Shown here: in pieces, positions 1 through 8,711 of the stretch
How positions within the stretch are numbered: position 1 is the stretch's first letter
Layout: each line of letters starts with the position of its first letter
Source: Thermococcus guaymasensis DSM 11113
GTDB taxonomy: Archaea; Methanobacteriota_B; Thermococci; Thermococcales; Thermococcaceae
Length of the DNA stretch: 64,000 bases
Direction of reading: 5' to 3'
NCBI RefSeq assembly: GCF_000816105.1
Contig: NZ_CP007140.1
Span: 1,266,388-1,330,387 of the forward strand
Notes under the pieces: generated by a model
Database searches by the model: none
Seen by the model: only the letters and a program-made list of their open reading frames with translations
What the model was told of the DNA's origin: nothing
Position numbers and translations under genes: made by a program

Positions 1-731
1 CAACGATACTCAGCGAGAAGGCGAAAGAGCTTAGCAACACCCTCTTTGAGGGGCTGATTGAGCGCTATCCTCAGAAGAGCGAGATGCTTACCGTCCAGTA
101 CAGGATGAACGAGTGCCTGATGGAGTTCCCGAGCAGGGAGTTCTACGGCGGTAAGATACAGGCAGACGAAAGCGTCCGGAACATAACTCTGGCCGACCTG
201 GGAATTCGGACCCCCGAAGAGGACAATGCATGGGCTGAAGTCCTCAGGCCTGAGAACGTGCTCGTCTTTATGGATACGGCAGGGAGGGAAGACCGCTTCG
301 AGAGGCAGAGGTACGGCAGTGAGAGCCGTGAAAACCCGCTTGAGGCCAGGCTGGTGAAAAAGACCGTTGAGAGGCTCCTGGGGCTTGGAGTCAAGCCCGA
401 ATGGATAGGCGTCATAACGCCGTACGACGACCAGAGAGACCTTATAAGCTCGCTCCTGCCGGAGGGGATAGAGGTCAAGACCGTTGACGGCTACCAGGGA
501 AGGGAGAAAGAAGTAATAGTCCTCTCGTTCGTCCGCTCCAACAAGAAAGGTGAGATTGGCTTCTTGAAAGACCTGAGGAGGTTAAACGTCTCGCTGACGA
601 GGGCGAAGAGGAAGCTGGTTTTGATAGGTGACTCCTCAACGCTGAGCGTTCACCCGACTTACAAACGGCTGGTGGACTTTGTGAGGGAGAGGGAAATTCA
701 TATCTATGTGGGTTCTCATCTTGGGGTCTAA
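1..731 (+). CDS. SF1 DNA/RNA helicase, C-terminal part (5' truncated)
   Basis: The reading frame is open from base 3, so the gene begins outside the window; about 243 C-terminal residues are visible. They match the second RecA domain of the Upf1/IGHMBP2/Dna2-like superfamily 1B helicases: a QYRMNE segment (motif IV region), a TVDGYQGREKEVI stretch (motif V, near base 483) and a LNVSLTRAKRKL stretch (motif VI, with its arginine finger). These motifs couple ATP hydrolysis to movement on nucleic acid. The N-terminal domain with Walker A and B is missing here, so polarity and substrate cannot be judged. The family is clear; the exact ortholog is not. Confidence 0.9.
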   Translation, partial: TILSEKAKELSNTLFEGLIERYPQKSEMLTVQYRMNECLMEFPSREFYGGKIQADESVRNITLADLGIRTPEEDNAWAEVLRPENVLVFMDTAGREDRFERQRYGSESRENPLEARLVKKTVERLLGLGVKPEWIGVITPYDDQRDLISSLLPEGIEVKTVDGYQGREKEVIVLSFVRSNKKGEIGFLKDLRRLNVSLTRAKRKLVLIGDSSTLSVHPTYKRLVDFVREREIHIYVGSHLGV

Positions 732-1084
732 AGTGGATCTTCAGGAAAAGTTTTTGCTTTTTTTGCTTTGGCTGTTTTTCAAGGTCTTCCCTTTGTTGTG
801 GGATAATATCCTATCGGGAAGGTGGCTGAGAACTGTGCTCATAGGGAGGCTTTTTGGAATCATAGTTTCAGGGGAACTCATTCTCGTGAAGTGGGAGGAG
901 CTCACCCTTAAAGAGGGCTTCAACCGCATGTGGATACCCGAAATTTGGACATTTTTTGTTAAACTCTCGAAAGCTTTTTATAATATCTTGCCTCAAACTC
1001 AAAACAAGTAGTATTGCAAGTGGGATAAGTTTAAGAGCTTTACAAGAATGACGGTTATTGGTTATAGAATTGAGGGTGGTCGGT
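732..1084. promoter_or_regulatory. AT-rich intergenic region with two TATA-like boxes
   Basis: This 350-base gap has low GC compared with its neighbours. CTTTTTATAATA at 974-985 and AAGTTTAAGAG near 1027-1037 look like archaeal TATA boxes for the rightward KaiC-like gene; the second is about 50 bases before its ATG. A 101-codon open frame covers 706-1011 but has no convincing ribosome site, overlaps the helicase end and resembles no family known to me. I see no RNA gene here. Confidence 0.4.
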
Positions 1085-1831
1085 ATGAGCAGGCATACAG
1101 TGGAAAGGGTGAAGACCGGAATCCCCGGTCTCGATGATCTAATTGAAGGAGGCTTCCCAAGGGGAACGACTGTTCTTGTCACTGGTCCCACCGGATCCGG
1201 AAAGACTACTTTTGTAGCTCAATTCGTGTATAAGGGAGCAGAACTCTACGACGAGCCAGGAGTCATAGTGACGTTGGAAGAGAGGGCCCAAGATTTGAGA
1301 AGAGAAATGATGAATTTTGGATGGGACGTTAAAAAGTACGAAGAGGAAGGCAAAATAGCAATAATCGATGGAGTTAGTTCCGCCGTGGGACTGCCTTCTG
1401 AGGAGCGCTTTGCCCTTGAAGAGGGCCTCAACATAGAGGGCTTCCTCAGGTATGTTTATAGGGTCGTTAAGACCATAAACGCAAGGCGCCTTGTTGTGGA
1501 CTCAATACCTTCAATTGCCATTAGGTTGAGGGAAGAACATAACATCCGTGAGGTTTTGCTTAAACTAAATACGATTCTCCTCGAAATGGGCGTGACGACG
1601 ATTCTAACCACTGAGGCCGAGGATCCAAAGAGGGGCAAACTCAGCAGGTATGGCGTTGAGGAGTACGTGGCCAGGGGTGTGATCCTTCTCGACTTCATAG
1701 AAAAGGACGTGGAGCTTAAGAGGTACCTTCTGATTAGGAAGATGCGGGAGACAAGGCATTCTATGAAGAAGTACCCCTTCGAGATAACAGAGGATGGCGT
1801 CGTGGTATACCCAAGCGGAGAAATATACTGA
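1085..1831 (+). CDS. KaiC/RAD55-like RecA-superfamily ATPase
   Basis: Single-domain KaiC-type ATPase of 248 residues. The N-terminus VKTGIPGLDDLIEGG is the family opening; the Walker A loop GPTGSGKTT lies at about residues 34-42; a TLEERAQDLRREM segment carries the paired glutamates used as catalytic bases in KaiC; the Walker B aspartate is in LVVDSIPS. I chose ATG 1085 rather than the upstream TTG 1058 because GAGGGTGG lies just before it and family members start this way. Such single-domain proteins are abundant in Thermococcales and are thought to act in signalling or motility-related regulation; the actual role is unknown. The next gene begins 5 bases after the stop, so the two are probably cotranscribed. 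Confidence 0.85.
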   Translation: MSRHTVERVKTGIPGLDDLIEGGFPRGTTVLVTGPTGSGKTTFVAQFVYKGAELYDEPGVIVTLEERAQDLRREMMNFGWDVKKYEEEGKIAIIDGVSSAVGLPSEERFALEEGLNIEGFLRYVYRVVKTINARRLVVDSIPSIAIRLREEHNIREVLLKLNTILLEMGVTTILTTEAEDPKRGKLSRYGVEEYVARGVILLDFIEKDVELKRYLLIRKMRETRHSMKKYPFEITEDGVVVYPSGEIY

Positions 1832-1836
1832 ACACG

Positions 1837-2574
1837 GTGGTTGAGGTGGACATTGAACGTATCGAGACAGGGGTTATTGATAGTCTTATTCAGGGAGGCA
1901 TTCCCGCAGGTAGTGTTGTACTGGTCATGGGGGATCCCAAGGCGGGTAAGACAACTTTCCAGACCCAGTTTCTTTACACTCAAACCGTCCTCAAAGGCAC
2001 TCCAGGGCTTGCAATCCTTGTAGATATGCCCAAGAAAGAGTTCCTTGAAAATGCGAAGCTTTTTGGGTGGGACTTTAGCCCGATCCTCGATGAATACCTC
2101 TATCTTATTGACGCGTACTCCCACAGAATAAAAAGTGCCCCAAAGTTCTCGTTCACGGAGGACGTCATCATAGACCCCTCAAACCCCCTCCAGATTTCAA
2201 GGTTTGTAAAGGAGACCACGACTGGTCTCATTTCCAGCGGTTATACTGGGCAGTTAGTTGGCATCATAACCTCACTGACCCCACTCTTCTTTGAGAGCGA
2301 GCTCATCAACATATACAAGTTCCTTGAGGAGCTGAAGGACATTGCCCACAGACACAGGCAGGTCTGGATGATCGAGGTGAACATTGGCATCGAGAGGCCC
2401 CAGGTCGAGGCTATGATCAAGGCCATTGTGGACGGTGTCATTGAGATGAGGATGTTTGAAGAGGGCAGGACTCTGCGGAGGTACATCCGGGTGTACGGTA
2501 TGAGGAGAACTCCCCACTCGCTCTCCTGGTTCCCCTACGAAATAACTCCTACAGGGCTCATCTTGAGGGGGTAG
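1837..2574 (+). CDS. KaiC-like ATPase homolog with degenerate active site
   Basis: 245 residues, clearly a KaiC-domain relative of the gene before it (ETGVIDSLIQGG opening; Walker A GDPKAGKTT; shared C-terminal RYIRVYGMRRTPHS and PYEIT segments). The catalytic glutamate pair is replaced by DMPKKEF, and the Walker B strand reads VGIITSLTPL with no aspartate, so it may bind nucleotide but is unlikely to hydrolyse it well. It could be a regulatory partner of the upstream ATPase; that is inference. GTG 1837 is the longest start; GTG 1846 is an attractive alternative because GGTGGT sits at the right distance before it. Confidence 0.8.
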   Translation: MVEVDIERIETGVIDSLIQGGIPAGSVVLVMGDPKAGKTTFQTQFLYTQTVLKGTPGLAILVDMPKKEFLENAKLFGWDFSPILDEYLYLIDAYSHRIKSAPKFSFTEDVIIDPSNPLQISRFVKETTTGLISSGYTGQLVGIITSLTPLFFESELINIYKFLEELKDIAHRHRQVWMIEVNIGIERPQVEAMIKAIVDGVIEMRMFEEGRTLRRYIRVYGMRRTPHSLSWFPYEITPTGLILRG

Positions 2575-2630
2575 TCACTCTACTGTCATAAAGAGTAAAG
2601 CTTTTAAACTTTGATATTGTCTTTTTCTTG

Positions 2631-3821
2631 ATGGTGGGAGATAGAAAACTTTATGTGGCACTCGCACTGGTAGCCTTGCTATCAACTGCCGGCCTGATGA
2701 TCAGTGGAGGCTCTGAAAACCCCTCCAAAAGCTTTATCGGGGTCTGTGTACGGGCCGAGAAAAGCTACTCAATACTTTTCAACTCGACCCACACGCTCCT
2801 CGTCCCGAAACCACTTGAGGTCGGTGTGGTGTATACCGTCGTGGGTTCGATAAAGAGGACAGAAAACAGCCTGAGAATCAGCGGTAGGTACTCCGTTAGT
2901 CCCTCCCCTCTGCGCCCAGCCTGGCTTGAAGAGCTGGACGGAGCTTACTGGTCTGTAGAGGGGAGGCATTACCTCCTAACGCCCGAGTGGGTGGAACTCG
3001 GGAAACCGCTTGGGGTTCAAAAAGGAAGTTTTGTGGAGGTTTTTGGTGTTAAATACGGCTCAAAGTTCTATCCCGTAGATGTACTGCGGGCAGAAAGCCC
3101 CTCTCGAACGTTAAGAAACGGGATGCCCGCTTTAATAGCAGGGACAGTCCTCGGGACGTTTGGGGCTAACAATAGGGTTGTACTGTGGAACGGGAGCGAG
3201 AAACTGTACGTGTACCTCCCTCACGGCCATTACTTAAAGCGCGGCCTCAGAGTGGAGATCCTTGGCAGGGTAAGGGTAACGTCAAGGGTAAATGTTTACG
3301 TGGACGACATAAATGACGTAAGAAAGCTCGGCTATCCAATAGCGGTTCCGATAAACCGGACGTCAATCGGAACAATAGGAGAAGGACGGTGCCTCGTTCT
3401 GAGGGTGATGAGGAGCGGCCTCGTGGTGAACTGCACAAATCTTAAGCTCAAGGGAGTTTGGGCCAGGGCAGGAGACGTTCTAGATGTTAGGGCCCTCAAC
3501 ACAGGCTCAAGCCTCGTCTGTCTGGAGTGCAGTGTGGCCTTACCGCGAGAAGCACTTCCAAACGGAATATGCAGTTTCCATGAAGGGGATTTTTCGAAGG
3601 TAAGCGGGCGGGTTGAGTGGGTTAAGAGGTACAGCAATGGCTTTGGTCTGGCCAACGTCACGAGTGGAAACTGCTGGGTTCTCCTGAAGCTTCCCAAGTC
3701 CCTCGGGGTTGAAGTGGAAGAAGGGACAGTGGTGACTGCATACGGAGTCTTCACAACTTACAGGGACAAACCCGCCTTTCAGGTGAACTCGGGGGATGAC
3801 GTTTGCTCTGGGAACTGCTGA
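2631..3821 (+). CDS. exported or membrane-anchored protein of unknown function
   Basis: 396 residues with one N-terminal hydrophobic segment (about residues 6-24), which can be a signal peptide or anchor; the rest is hydrophilic, beta-rich and placed outside the cell by this topology. Repeated stretches of the kind GTVLGTFGANNRVVLW or VEILGRVRV suggest several small OB-like beta barrels, an inference from strand pattern only. Cysteines in the C-terminal half (LVCLECS, CSFHEG, CSGNC) could form disulfides. A TATA box CTTTTAAAC at 2600-2608 lies about 25 bases before the ATG, so the message is probably leaderless. The next gene starts within its last 19 bases, implying translational coupling. 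Confidence 0.7.
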   Translation: MVGDRKLYVALALVALLSTAGLMISGGSENPSKSFIGVCVRAEKSYSILFNSTHTLLVPKPLEVGVVYTVVGSIKRTENSLRISGRYSVSPSPLRPAWLEELDGAYWSVEGRHYLLTPEWVELGKPLGVQKGSFVEVFGVKYGSKFYPVDVLRAESPSRTLRNGMPALIAGTVLGTFGANNRVVLWNGSEKLYVYLPHGHYLKRGLRVEILGRVRVTSRVNVYVDDINDVRKLGYPIAVPINRTSIGTIGEGRCLVLRVMRSGLVVNCTNLKLKGVWARAGDVLDVRALNTGSSLVCLECSVALPREALPNGICSFHEGDFSKVSGRVEWVKRYSNGFGLANVTSGNCWVLLKLPKSLGVEVEEGTVVTAYGVFTTYRDKPAFQVNSGDDVCSGNC

Positions 3822-4918
3822 TCGGGATCCTCCTCGGCACCTTTACGGGGCTTACCCCCGGCATACACGTGAACACCTTGGCTGAGATGGGTGGTTCCTT
3901 TGCCCTGCTCTTCGCAATGGGCTTAACTCACACTTTCCTAGACGTTTTCCCTTCAACTTTTCTCGGTGTTCCCGATGAGGGAACCGCACTGTCTATCCTG
4001 CCCGCTCACCGCCTCGTGCTCGCCGGAAAAGGCCTTGAGGTCATAAGGATAGCACTAATTTCGAGCTTTCTTTCAGTTGTTTTTGTGATTCCTCTTCTCC
4101 CGTTCTATTACCTTTTGGCCCCTATGTATTCTCCCACTCTGGGAAAGATCGGAGTTGCGTTCCTTCTTTTCTTTCTCATTTTGACAGAGAGAGGCAGCAG
4201 ATTAAGGGCAGTCTTGGTGATCCTCCTTTCAGGAGCGCTCGGATGGGTTGTTCTTTTCCATACTGCTTTGAAAGAGCCTTTCTACCACGTTTTTACGGGT
4301 CTCTTTGGCATTCCTGTTGTCCTTGCGTCGCTTGGGAGTAGTCCAACGCTACCTAAGCAAGAGACAGACTTGAGAGTTGACTGGAGCCTTTTGGTGCCAT
4401 TCTCAATGCTGGGAACGGCTCTTGGCATGGTATCGTCTCTTCTTCCTGCGTTCACAGCTTCAATGGGGGCCACGATCGCTACACTTTTTTCTCGGGATGA
4501 GAGAGGCTTCCTGGCCGCAGTTTATTCAATAAACACCTCCAACTTCCTCTTTGGAATCTTTAACTTCTGCCTGACCGGAAGGACGAGAAACGGCATCGCG
4601 GTTGCGTTAAATAATAGTGGGGTGGCAATTCCTTCCCGGGGAGTTGTTATACTCTCTGCATTATTGGTTGCTTCATTGGCGGTCTTTGAAGGGGAGGCAA
4701 TAACAAAGCCCTATTTGAAAATTTTAACTACACTAAACTACCGTGCTATGAACTTGGCAGTGATTGTCTTCCTCTTTGCCCTTTCGCTGTACTTTGATGG
4801 GTTCTACGGTCTCTGGGTTCTGCTTACGGCGTCGATCATAGGATATCTGGCTCAGGAGTGGAGGGTACGGAGAACGAACTGCATGGGAGTGCTGATGCTA
4901 CCTCTGCTCATAATGTGA
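3803..4918 (+). CDS. TctA/DUF112-like polytopic membrane protein
   Basis: 371 residues, almost entirely hydrophobic, with about ten predicted membrane spans. The N-terminal segment GTFTGLTPGIHVN resembles the conserved Gly/Pro signature of the TctA family, the large subunit of tripartite tricarboxylate transporters; archaeal members often occur alone without TctB or TctC, and their substrate is unknown. The start is TTG 3803: GGGGGATGAC precedes it, and no in-frame ATG or GTG fits. It overlaps the exported protein gene by 19 bases, so the two are likely translated together and may form a membrane/extracellular pair. Transport function is inferred from the family. Confidence 0.75.
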   Translation: MLWELLIGILLGTFTGLTPGIHVNTLAEMGGSFALLFAMGLTHTFLDVFPSTFLGVPDEGTALSILPAHRLVLAGKGLEVIRIALISSFLSVVFVIPLLPFYYLLAPMYSPTLGKIGVAFLLFFLILTERGSRLRAVLVILLSGALGWVVLFHTALKEPFYHVFTGLFGIPVVLASLGSSPTLPKQETDLRVDWSLLVPFSMLGTALGMVSSLLPAFTASMGATIATLFSRDERGFLAAVYSINTSNFLFGIFNFCLTGRTRNGIAVALNNSGVAIPSRGVVILSALLVASLAVFEGEAITKPYLKILTTLNYRAMNLAVIVFLFALSLYFDGFYGLWVLLTASIIGYLAQEWRVRRTNCMGVLMLPLLIM

Positions 4919-4928
4919 GAAAAGAAGA

Positions 4929-5237
4929 TCAAGAACCTTTTTCCTGGGCTATCTTCTGGAACTCGGCGTAATCGGTAACTATCTTCTTTCCGTCGAGAGT
5001 CTCAAAGTACACCTTCTTCTTTTTTATCTTCTTGACGTCGGTGTACTTCATCTCGGGGGGGTCGTAGGAGCCCGGCTCAACGACCTCATCCTCCACAACG
5101 TAGGTTTTTAGCTCGGGCTGGCCGACATACTTCCAAACCTCATAGAAGACCTCTGGATCGAGGTGTATTTCTCCCTCGATCTCTATCCAGTCTGCCCCGG
5201 TGTCTTCAAGAAACTCTTTGACGACCTCAAAGTGCAT
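4929..5237 (-). CDS. conserved small Thermococcales protein, unknown function
   Basis: 102 residues, acidic at the N-terminus and lysine-rich near residues 65-75 (DVKKIKKKKV). No signal peptide or membrane span. The ribosome site GGGGTGGTT sits just before the ATG, and a TATA-like GGTATTTAACC (minus strand, near 5271-5281) gives it its own promoter, divergent from the methyltransferase gene. I recognise the overall look of a conserved hypothetical protein found throughout Thermococcales but cannot give a function. Confidence 0.7.
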   Translation of the reverse strand: MHFEVVKEFLEDTGADWIEIEGEIHLDPEVFYEVWKYVGQPELKTYVVEDEVVEPGSYDPPEMKYTDVKKIKKKKVYFETLDGKKIVTDYAEFQKIAQEKGS

Positions 5238-5387
5238 AGAACCACCCCTTGAATATATACGCTGCTCATGGTTAAATACCTATCGCTAGGCGAGTGTGAA
5301 GAAGTTGGACCCGGGTTTTTATCTTGGGCTGGCACCAACTCGGGCAACCTTTTAAAGATGGCCGCGTACTGGCCTCGGTGGTGAGAG
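5238..5387. promoter_or_regulatory. divergent promoter region
   Basis: A TATA box CTTTTAAA (plus strand, about 5349-5356) serves the methyltransferase gene at 5388, which also has the ribosome site GGTGGTGAGAG. On the minus strand GGTATTTAACC (about 5271-5281) serves the small gene ending at 4929. Confidence 0.6.
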
Positions 5388-6578
5388 ATGGCGAAGGTTA
5401 TAGTTGATGCCCAGGCGGCGAGGGCAATTGGCAAGGGTGCGATGATAGTCTTCAAGAAGGGAGTGGTGAGGACAGAGGGCGACTTCGAGCCGGGGGATAT
5501 TGTTGAAGTCTACACGCGCGGTGGCAAGTTCCTTGGTAGGGGATTTGTAAACCCAAATTCGAACATAATGGTCCGCCTGCTCATCAAGGACAAGGAGACC
5601 CCAATAACGAAGGAGCTCTTCAGGGAGAGGATTAAAAAGGCCAACGAGTACAGGAAGAAGGTTCTCGGCTACGACAAGGCATACAGGATGGTCTACGGCG
5701 AGGCGGACTACCTGCCGGGCCTCATCGTTGACCGCTTCAACGAGATTGCATCCATACAGATTTCAAGCGTCGGTATGGAGCGCTTCAAACTTGATTTGGC
5801 TGAGGCAATAATGGAGGCCGAGCCGGAGATTGAGACGGTCTTCGAGAAGAACACCGGGCGCTCGAGGAGAAGGGAGGGACTGCCCGAGATAGAGCGCGTT
5901 CTCCTCGGCAAGGAGAAATACCGAACGGTAATCGAGGAAGGTAAGGCCAAGTTCATCGTTGACATGCGCGGTCAGAAGACGGGCTTCTTCCTCGACCAGA
6001 GGGAGAACCGCATTGCACTGGAGAAGTACGTCAAACCTGGTATGAGGGTTCTCGATGTCTTCACTTACACCGGTGGCTTCGCGATACACGCGGCGGTGGC
6101 TGGGGCCGAGGAGGTAGTTGCCGTTGACAAGTCCCCCTGGGCAATCAACATGGTCAAGGAGAACGCCAAGCTCAACGGCGTTGAGGACAGGATGAAATAC
6201 ATAACGGGTTCGGCCTTTCCGGTGATGGAGGAGATGATAAAGAAGGGTGAGAAGTTCGACATCGTGATCCTCGACCCACCTGCCTTCGTCCAGCACGAGA
6301 AGGACCTCCAGCGCGGGCTCAGGGCTTACTTCAACGTTAACTACGCCGGATTGAAGCTCGTAAAAGAGGGTGGAATCCTCGTCACCTGCTCCTGCTCCCA
6401 GCATGTCGATATGCAGGCCTTCAAGGACATGGTAATCGCCGCCGGGGCCAAGGCCGGCAAGTTCCTCAAGATGCTTGAGCCCTACAGGACTCAGGCTCCG
6501 GACCACCCGATACTCATGGCCTCGAAGGACACCGAATACCTTAAGTGCCTGTTCCTCTATGTTGAGGATATGCACTGA
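5388..6578 (+). CDS. PUA-domain class I rRNA methyltransferase (RlmI/PH1915-like)
   Basis: 396 residues in the RlmI-like architecture: an N-terminal PUA domain (about residues 1-70), a central EEHEAD-type domain and a C-terminal Rossmann methyltransferase. SAM motif I reads LDVFTYTGGFAIHA, followed by an acidic strand end AVDKSPWA; motif IV is ILDPPAFVQ and motif VI is TCSCSQHV, whose cysteines are typical of 5-methylcytosine RNA methyltransferases. Bacterial RlmI makes m5C in 23S rRNA, and the structure of the Pyrococcus homolog PH1915 is known; the archaeal target site is not established here. The gene has its own TATA box and a strong ribosome site, and converges on the next methyltransferase gene. 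Confidence 0.88.
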   Translation: MAKVIVDAQAARAIGKGAMIVFKKGVVRTEGDFEPGDIVEVYTRGGKFLGRGFVNPNSNIMVRLLIKDKETPITKELFRERIKKANEYRKKVLGYDKAYRMVYGEADYLPGLIVDRFNEIASIQISSVGMERFKLDLAEAIMEAEPEIETVFEKNTGRSRRREGLPEIERVLLGKEKYRTVIEEGKAKFIVDMRGQKTGFFLDQRENRIALEKYVKPGMRVLDVFTYTGGFAIHAAVAGAEEVVAVDKSPWAINMVKENAKLNGVEDRMKYITGSAFPVMEEMIKKGEKFDIVILDPPAFVQHEKDLQRGLRAYFNVNYAGLKLVKEGGILVTCSCSQHVDMQAFKDMVIAAGAKAGKFLKMLEPYRTQAPDHPILMASKDTEYLKCLFLYVEDMH

Positions 6579-6646
6579 AACTCGGGACGATGACGAGAAA
6601 GCACCTCCACTGAGAGCCAATGCTGAGACGCCCACGGTCGGAGTCC

Positions 6647-7390
6647 CTAAAGCGTTAAAATCAGGCTGTGTCTCCACCGGGTTCCCGCCTTAAAGCGAAC
6701 GTCCTTCACCGAGTAGCCAAGCTCCTTTCCTTTTTCTGATATCGCATCTATCAAGGGCTCTTTATCGGGCAGGAAGAGGGCTACCCTTCCACAGGGTTTT
6801 AAATAGTCTCTCGCCTCTTCGAGGAGCTTCGCCGAGAACGCCTCGCCGTATTTGCCTCCTCCAACACCTTCCCGCTCCGTCAAAACGCCCCTCGTCGGTT
6901 TCTCGTAGTAGGGTGGGGCTGAGAAAATTACATCAAAACGTTCCCCCTCTGGGATGACCCCTCTGATTATTCCACCGTCGCTCTTGATTAGCCTGACCTT
7001 GGCGAGGTTTCGCTCGATGTTCTTCCTCGCGTACTCAAAGAACTCCTCATCGAGCTCCGTCGCCGTAACGTCGCACTTGAAGAGCCTCTCCGCCATGAGG
7101 GCCATCATTGCGGTGTGCCCTGTGCCGATTTCCAGAACCTTCTCTCTCCCGCGCAGGAACGTCTTTAGGAAGAGGTAGCGCGAGACCGGCGTCGTTACAA
7201 GTCCTCGTGGGTGGTACTCAATCTCAAGCCTGAAGAGGGCCTTCGCTATGGCCCTGTTGTAGAGTATCCTCGCCTCCCTGTTTGAGAGGTCTAGCCTTCC
7301 GCGTTCGTCGAGGTATTTTTCAAGCTCCGGGAAGAGCTTTACCGCCTCTTTGACCGGCAGTCCGAGCTTTCCGTCCTTCCAGAGGGGCAT
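6647..7390 (-). CDS. RlmF/METTL16-like N6-adenine RNA methyltransferase
   Basis: 247 residues with a Rossmann methyltransferase core. Motif I EIGTGHT is at residues 87-93, the acidic loop TELDEEFFEYA follows, and the catalytic motif reads SAPPYYEK around residues 157-164. The domain resembles RlmF (m6A in 23S rRNA) and the catalytic part of METTL16. The first position of the usual (D/N/S)PP(Y/F) motif is alanine here, with serine just before it, so catalysis or register may differ. The start is ATG 7390; its family-like opening is MPLWKDGKLGLP. RNA adenine methylation is inferred from the family; the substrate is unknown. Confidence 0.75.
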   Translation of the reverse strand: MPLWKDGKLGLPVKEAVKLFPELEKYLDERGRLDLSNREARILYNRAIAKALFRLEIEYHPRGLVTTPVSRYLFLKTFLRGREKVLEIGTGHTAMMALMAERLFKCDVTATELDEEFFEYARKNIERNLAKVRLIKSDGGIIRGVIPEGERFDVIFSAPPYYEKPTRGVLTEREGVGGGKYGEAFSAKLLEEARDYLKPCGRVALFLPDKEPLIDAISEKGKELGYSVKDVRFKAGTRWRHSLILTL

Positions 7391-7426
7391 AACCCAAGGT
7401 GGAAAAGAGGGAGAAAAAGTTTTTGT

Positions 7427-8695
7427 TCAGAGAAGCGCCAGCGCTGCCATGACCTTCGCGTCCTCGACCATGTTGTCTATCTTCGCGTACTCGTTGGGCT
7501 GGTGGGCCATCTCGTCGAGCGTAGCCCAGACCACCGCTGGAATTCCGAGCTTCCTGAAGTAGGCCGCGAAGGTTCCGCCGCCTATTCCGCCGACCTTGGC
7601 CTCCTTTCCGCGGAGCTTCCTGAGGGCCTCCTGGAGGAGCTTCACTATCTCGCTGTTCGGGTCCGTCGGCTCCGGGGCATCAACGCGCTGGAGCACTTCG
7701 AACTCTATCTCCGGCAGGACTTCTCCGTCAACTTCCTTCCTGTGCCTCTCCTTGACCTCTTCGGCCAGCTTCTCGGCGTCGGCGAGGATGTCATCGAGGC
7801 TGTACCTCGGCAGAACCCTGCAGTCGAAGACAATCTCGTGTTCGCCTGGAGCTATGTTCGGGCTGTCCGCAGGGTTTTTAACCATCGTGGGCTCGAAGGT
7901 GCTCTCAGGCGGGTCGAAGAGCTCGTCCCTCTCGCCGTACTTCTCGTGGAGGAGTTTGTCGAGGTGGTAGGCGAAGTCGAGGGCAACGCGGTGTGCGTTC
8001 AGCCCCTTGTCGGGCATGCTCGCGTGAACCTGCTTGCCCTTAACTTTAATCTTGAGCCAGAGGATGCTCTTCTCGGCGACCTCTATGAAGGTTCCGTCCT
8101 CGTTTCCGCCGTCCGGGACGAGGACGAGGTCGTCCTTCCTGAAGAGCTCCGGGTGGTTCTTCATGAGCCACTCGACGCCGTACTTGCTTCCAGTTTCTTC
8201 GTCGCTGACGAAGGCCAAAATGACTGTCCTCTTGGGCCTTATTCCAAGGTTCATCATGGCCCTTACCGCGTAGAGGCTCGCCACCAGGCTCTGTCCGTTG
8301 TCCTCGCTTCCCCTGCCGTATATCTTTCCGTCCTTGACGATCGGCTTGAAGGGTTCGGTAACCGTCCACTTGCTCAAGTCCCCAGGCGGGACGACGTCGA
8401 GGTGCGTTAGAATCCATATCCTCGGGCTCTCCTCGCCCTTTTCGCCGTAATAGTAGGCCAAGATGCTTGGCCTGACGCCGTTCTTGGCCCTCTCATCCGG
8501 CGCGTTGTAAACTTCAACCTTATCGAATGGCCAGTCCTTGATTATCTCAAGCAGCTTCTGGGCCTTGTCGTACTCGCCCTCGTAGCCATAGTCGGGGCTT
8601 ATGGCAGGTATTTTAATTAGCTCGACGAGGGTCTGAACCATCTCGTCGCGGAGCTTTCCAATCTCCTGCGAGACCTTTTCAAGAACTTCGCTCAC
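7427..8695 (-). CDS. M20 family metallopeptidase
   Basis: About 422 residues, a zinc aminoacylase/carboxypeptidase of family M20. The metal-binding landmarks are in order: THLDVVPPGD (first His/Asp), YGRGSEDNGQS (bridging Asp), SDEETGSKYG (catalytic Glu and metal Glu), PDGGNED, and the late GGGTFAAYFRKLG with MAHQPNEYA near the end (last metal His). A central insertion (KVKGKQVHASMPDKG) is the dimerisation lid domain. I chose GTG 8695 over the upstream ATG 8710 because the bases GGTGGTGAT, which the longer form would translate, are the ribosome site. It follows the PqqD-like gene closely, and both follow an OPT transporter, suggesting hydrolysis of imported peptides. Its substrate class (dipeptides or modified peptides) cannot be read from sequence. 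Confidence 0.88.
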   Translation of the reverse strand: MSEVLEKVSQEIGKLRDEMVQTLVELIKIPAISPDYGYEGEYDKAQKLLEIIKDWPFDKVEVYNAPDERAKNGVRPSILAYYYGEKGEESPRIWILTHLDVVPPGDLSKWTVTEPFKPIVKDGKIYGRGSEDNGQSLVASLYAVRAMMNLGIRPKRTVILAFVSDEETGSKYGVEWLMKNHPELFRKDDLVLVPDGGNEDGTFIEVAEKSILWLKIKVKGKQVHASMPDKGLNAHRVALDFAYHLDKLLHEKYGERDELFDPPESTFEPTMVKNPADSPNIAPGEHEIVFDCRVLPRYSLDDILADAEKLAEEVKERHRKEVDGEVLPEIEFEVLQRVDAPEPTDPNSEIVKLLQEALRKLRGKEAKVGGIGGGTFAAYFRKLGIPAVVWATLDEMAHQPNEYAKIDNMVEDAKVMAALALL

Positions 8696-8711
8696 GGGTA
8701 TCACCACCATA

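Noticed and set aside
706-1011. 101-codon frame after the helicase gene
   Set aside because: Overlaps the helicase end, lacks a ribosome site and resembles no family; kept only as a note in the intergenic entry.
5763-6677. 304-codon open frame opposite the PUA methyltransferase
   Set aside because: Shadow of a gene with clear SAM motifs; no start signal.
7502-8410. 302-codon open frame opposite the M20 peptidase
   Set aside because: Composition is a mirror of the real gene and no family motif is present, while the minus-strand frame has all M20 metal ligands.
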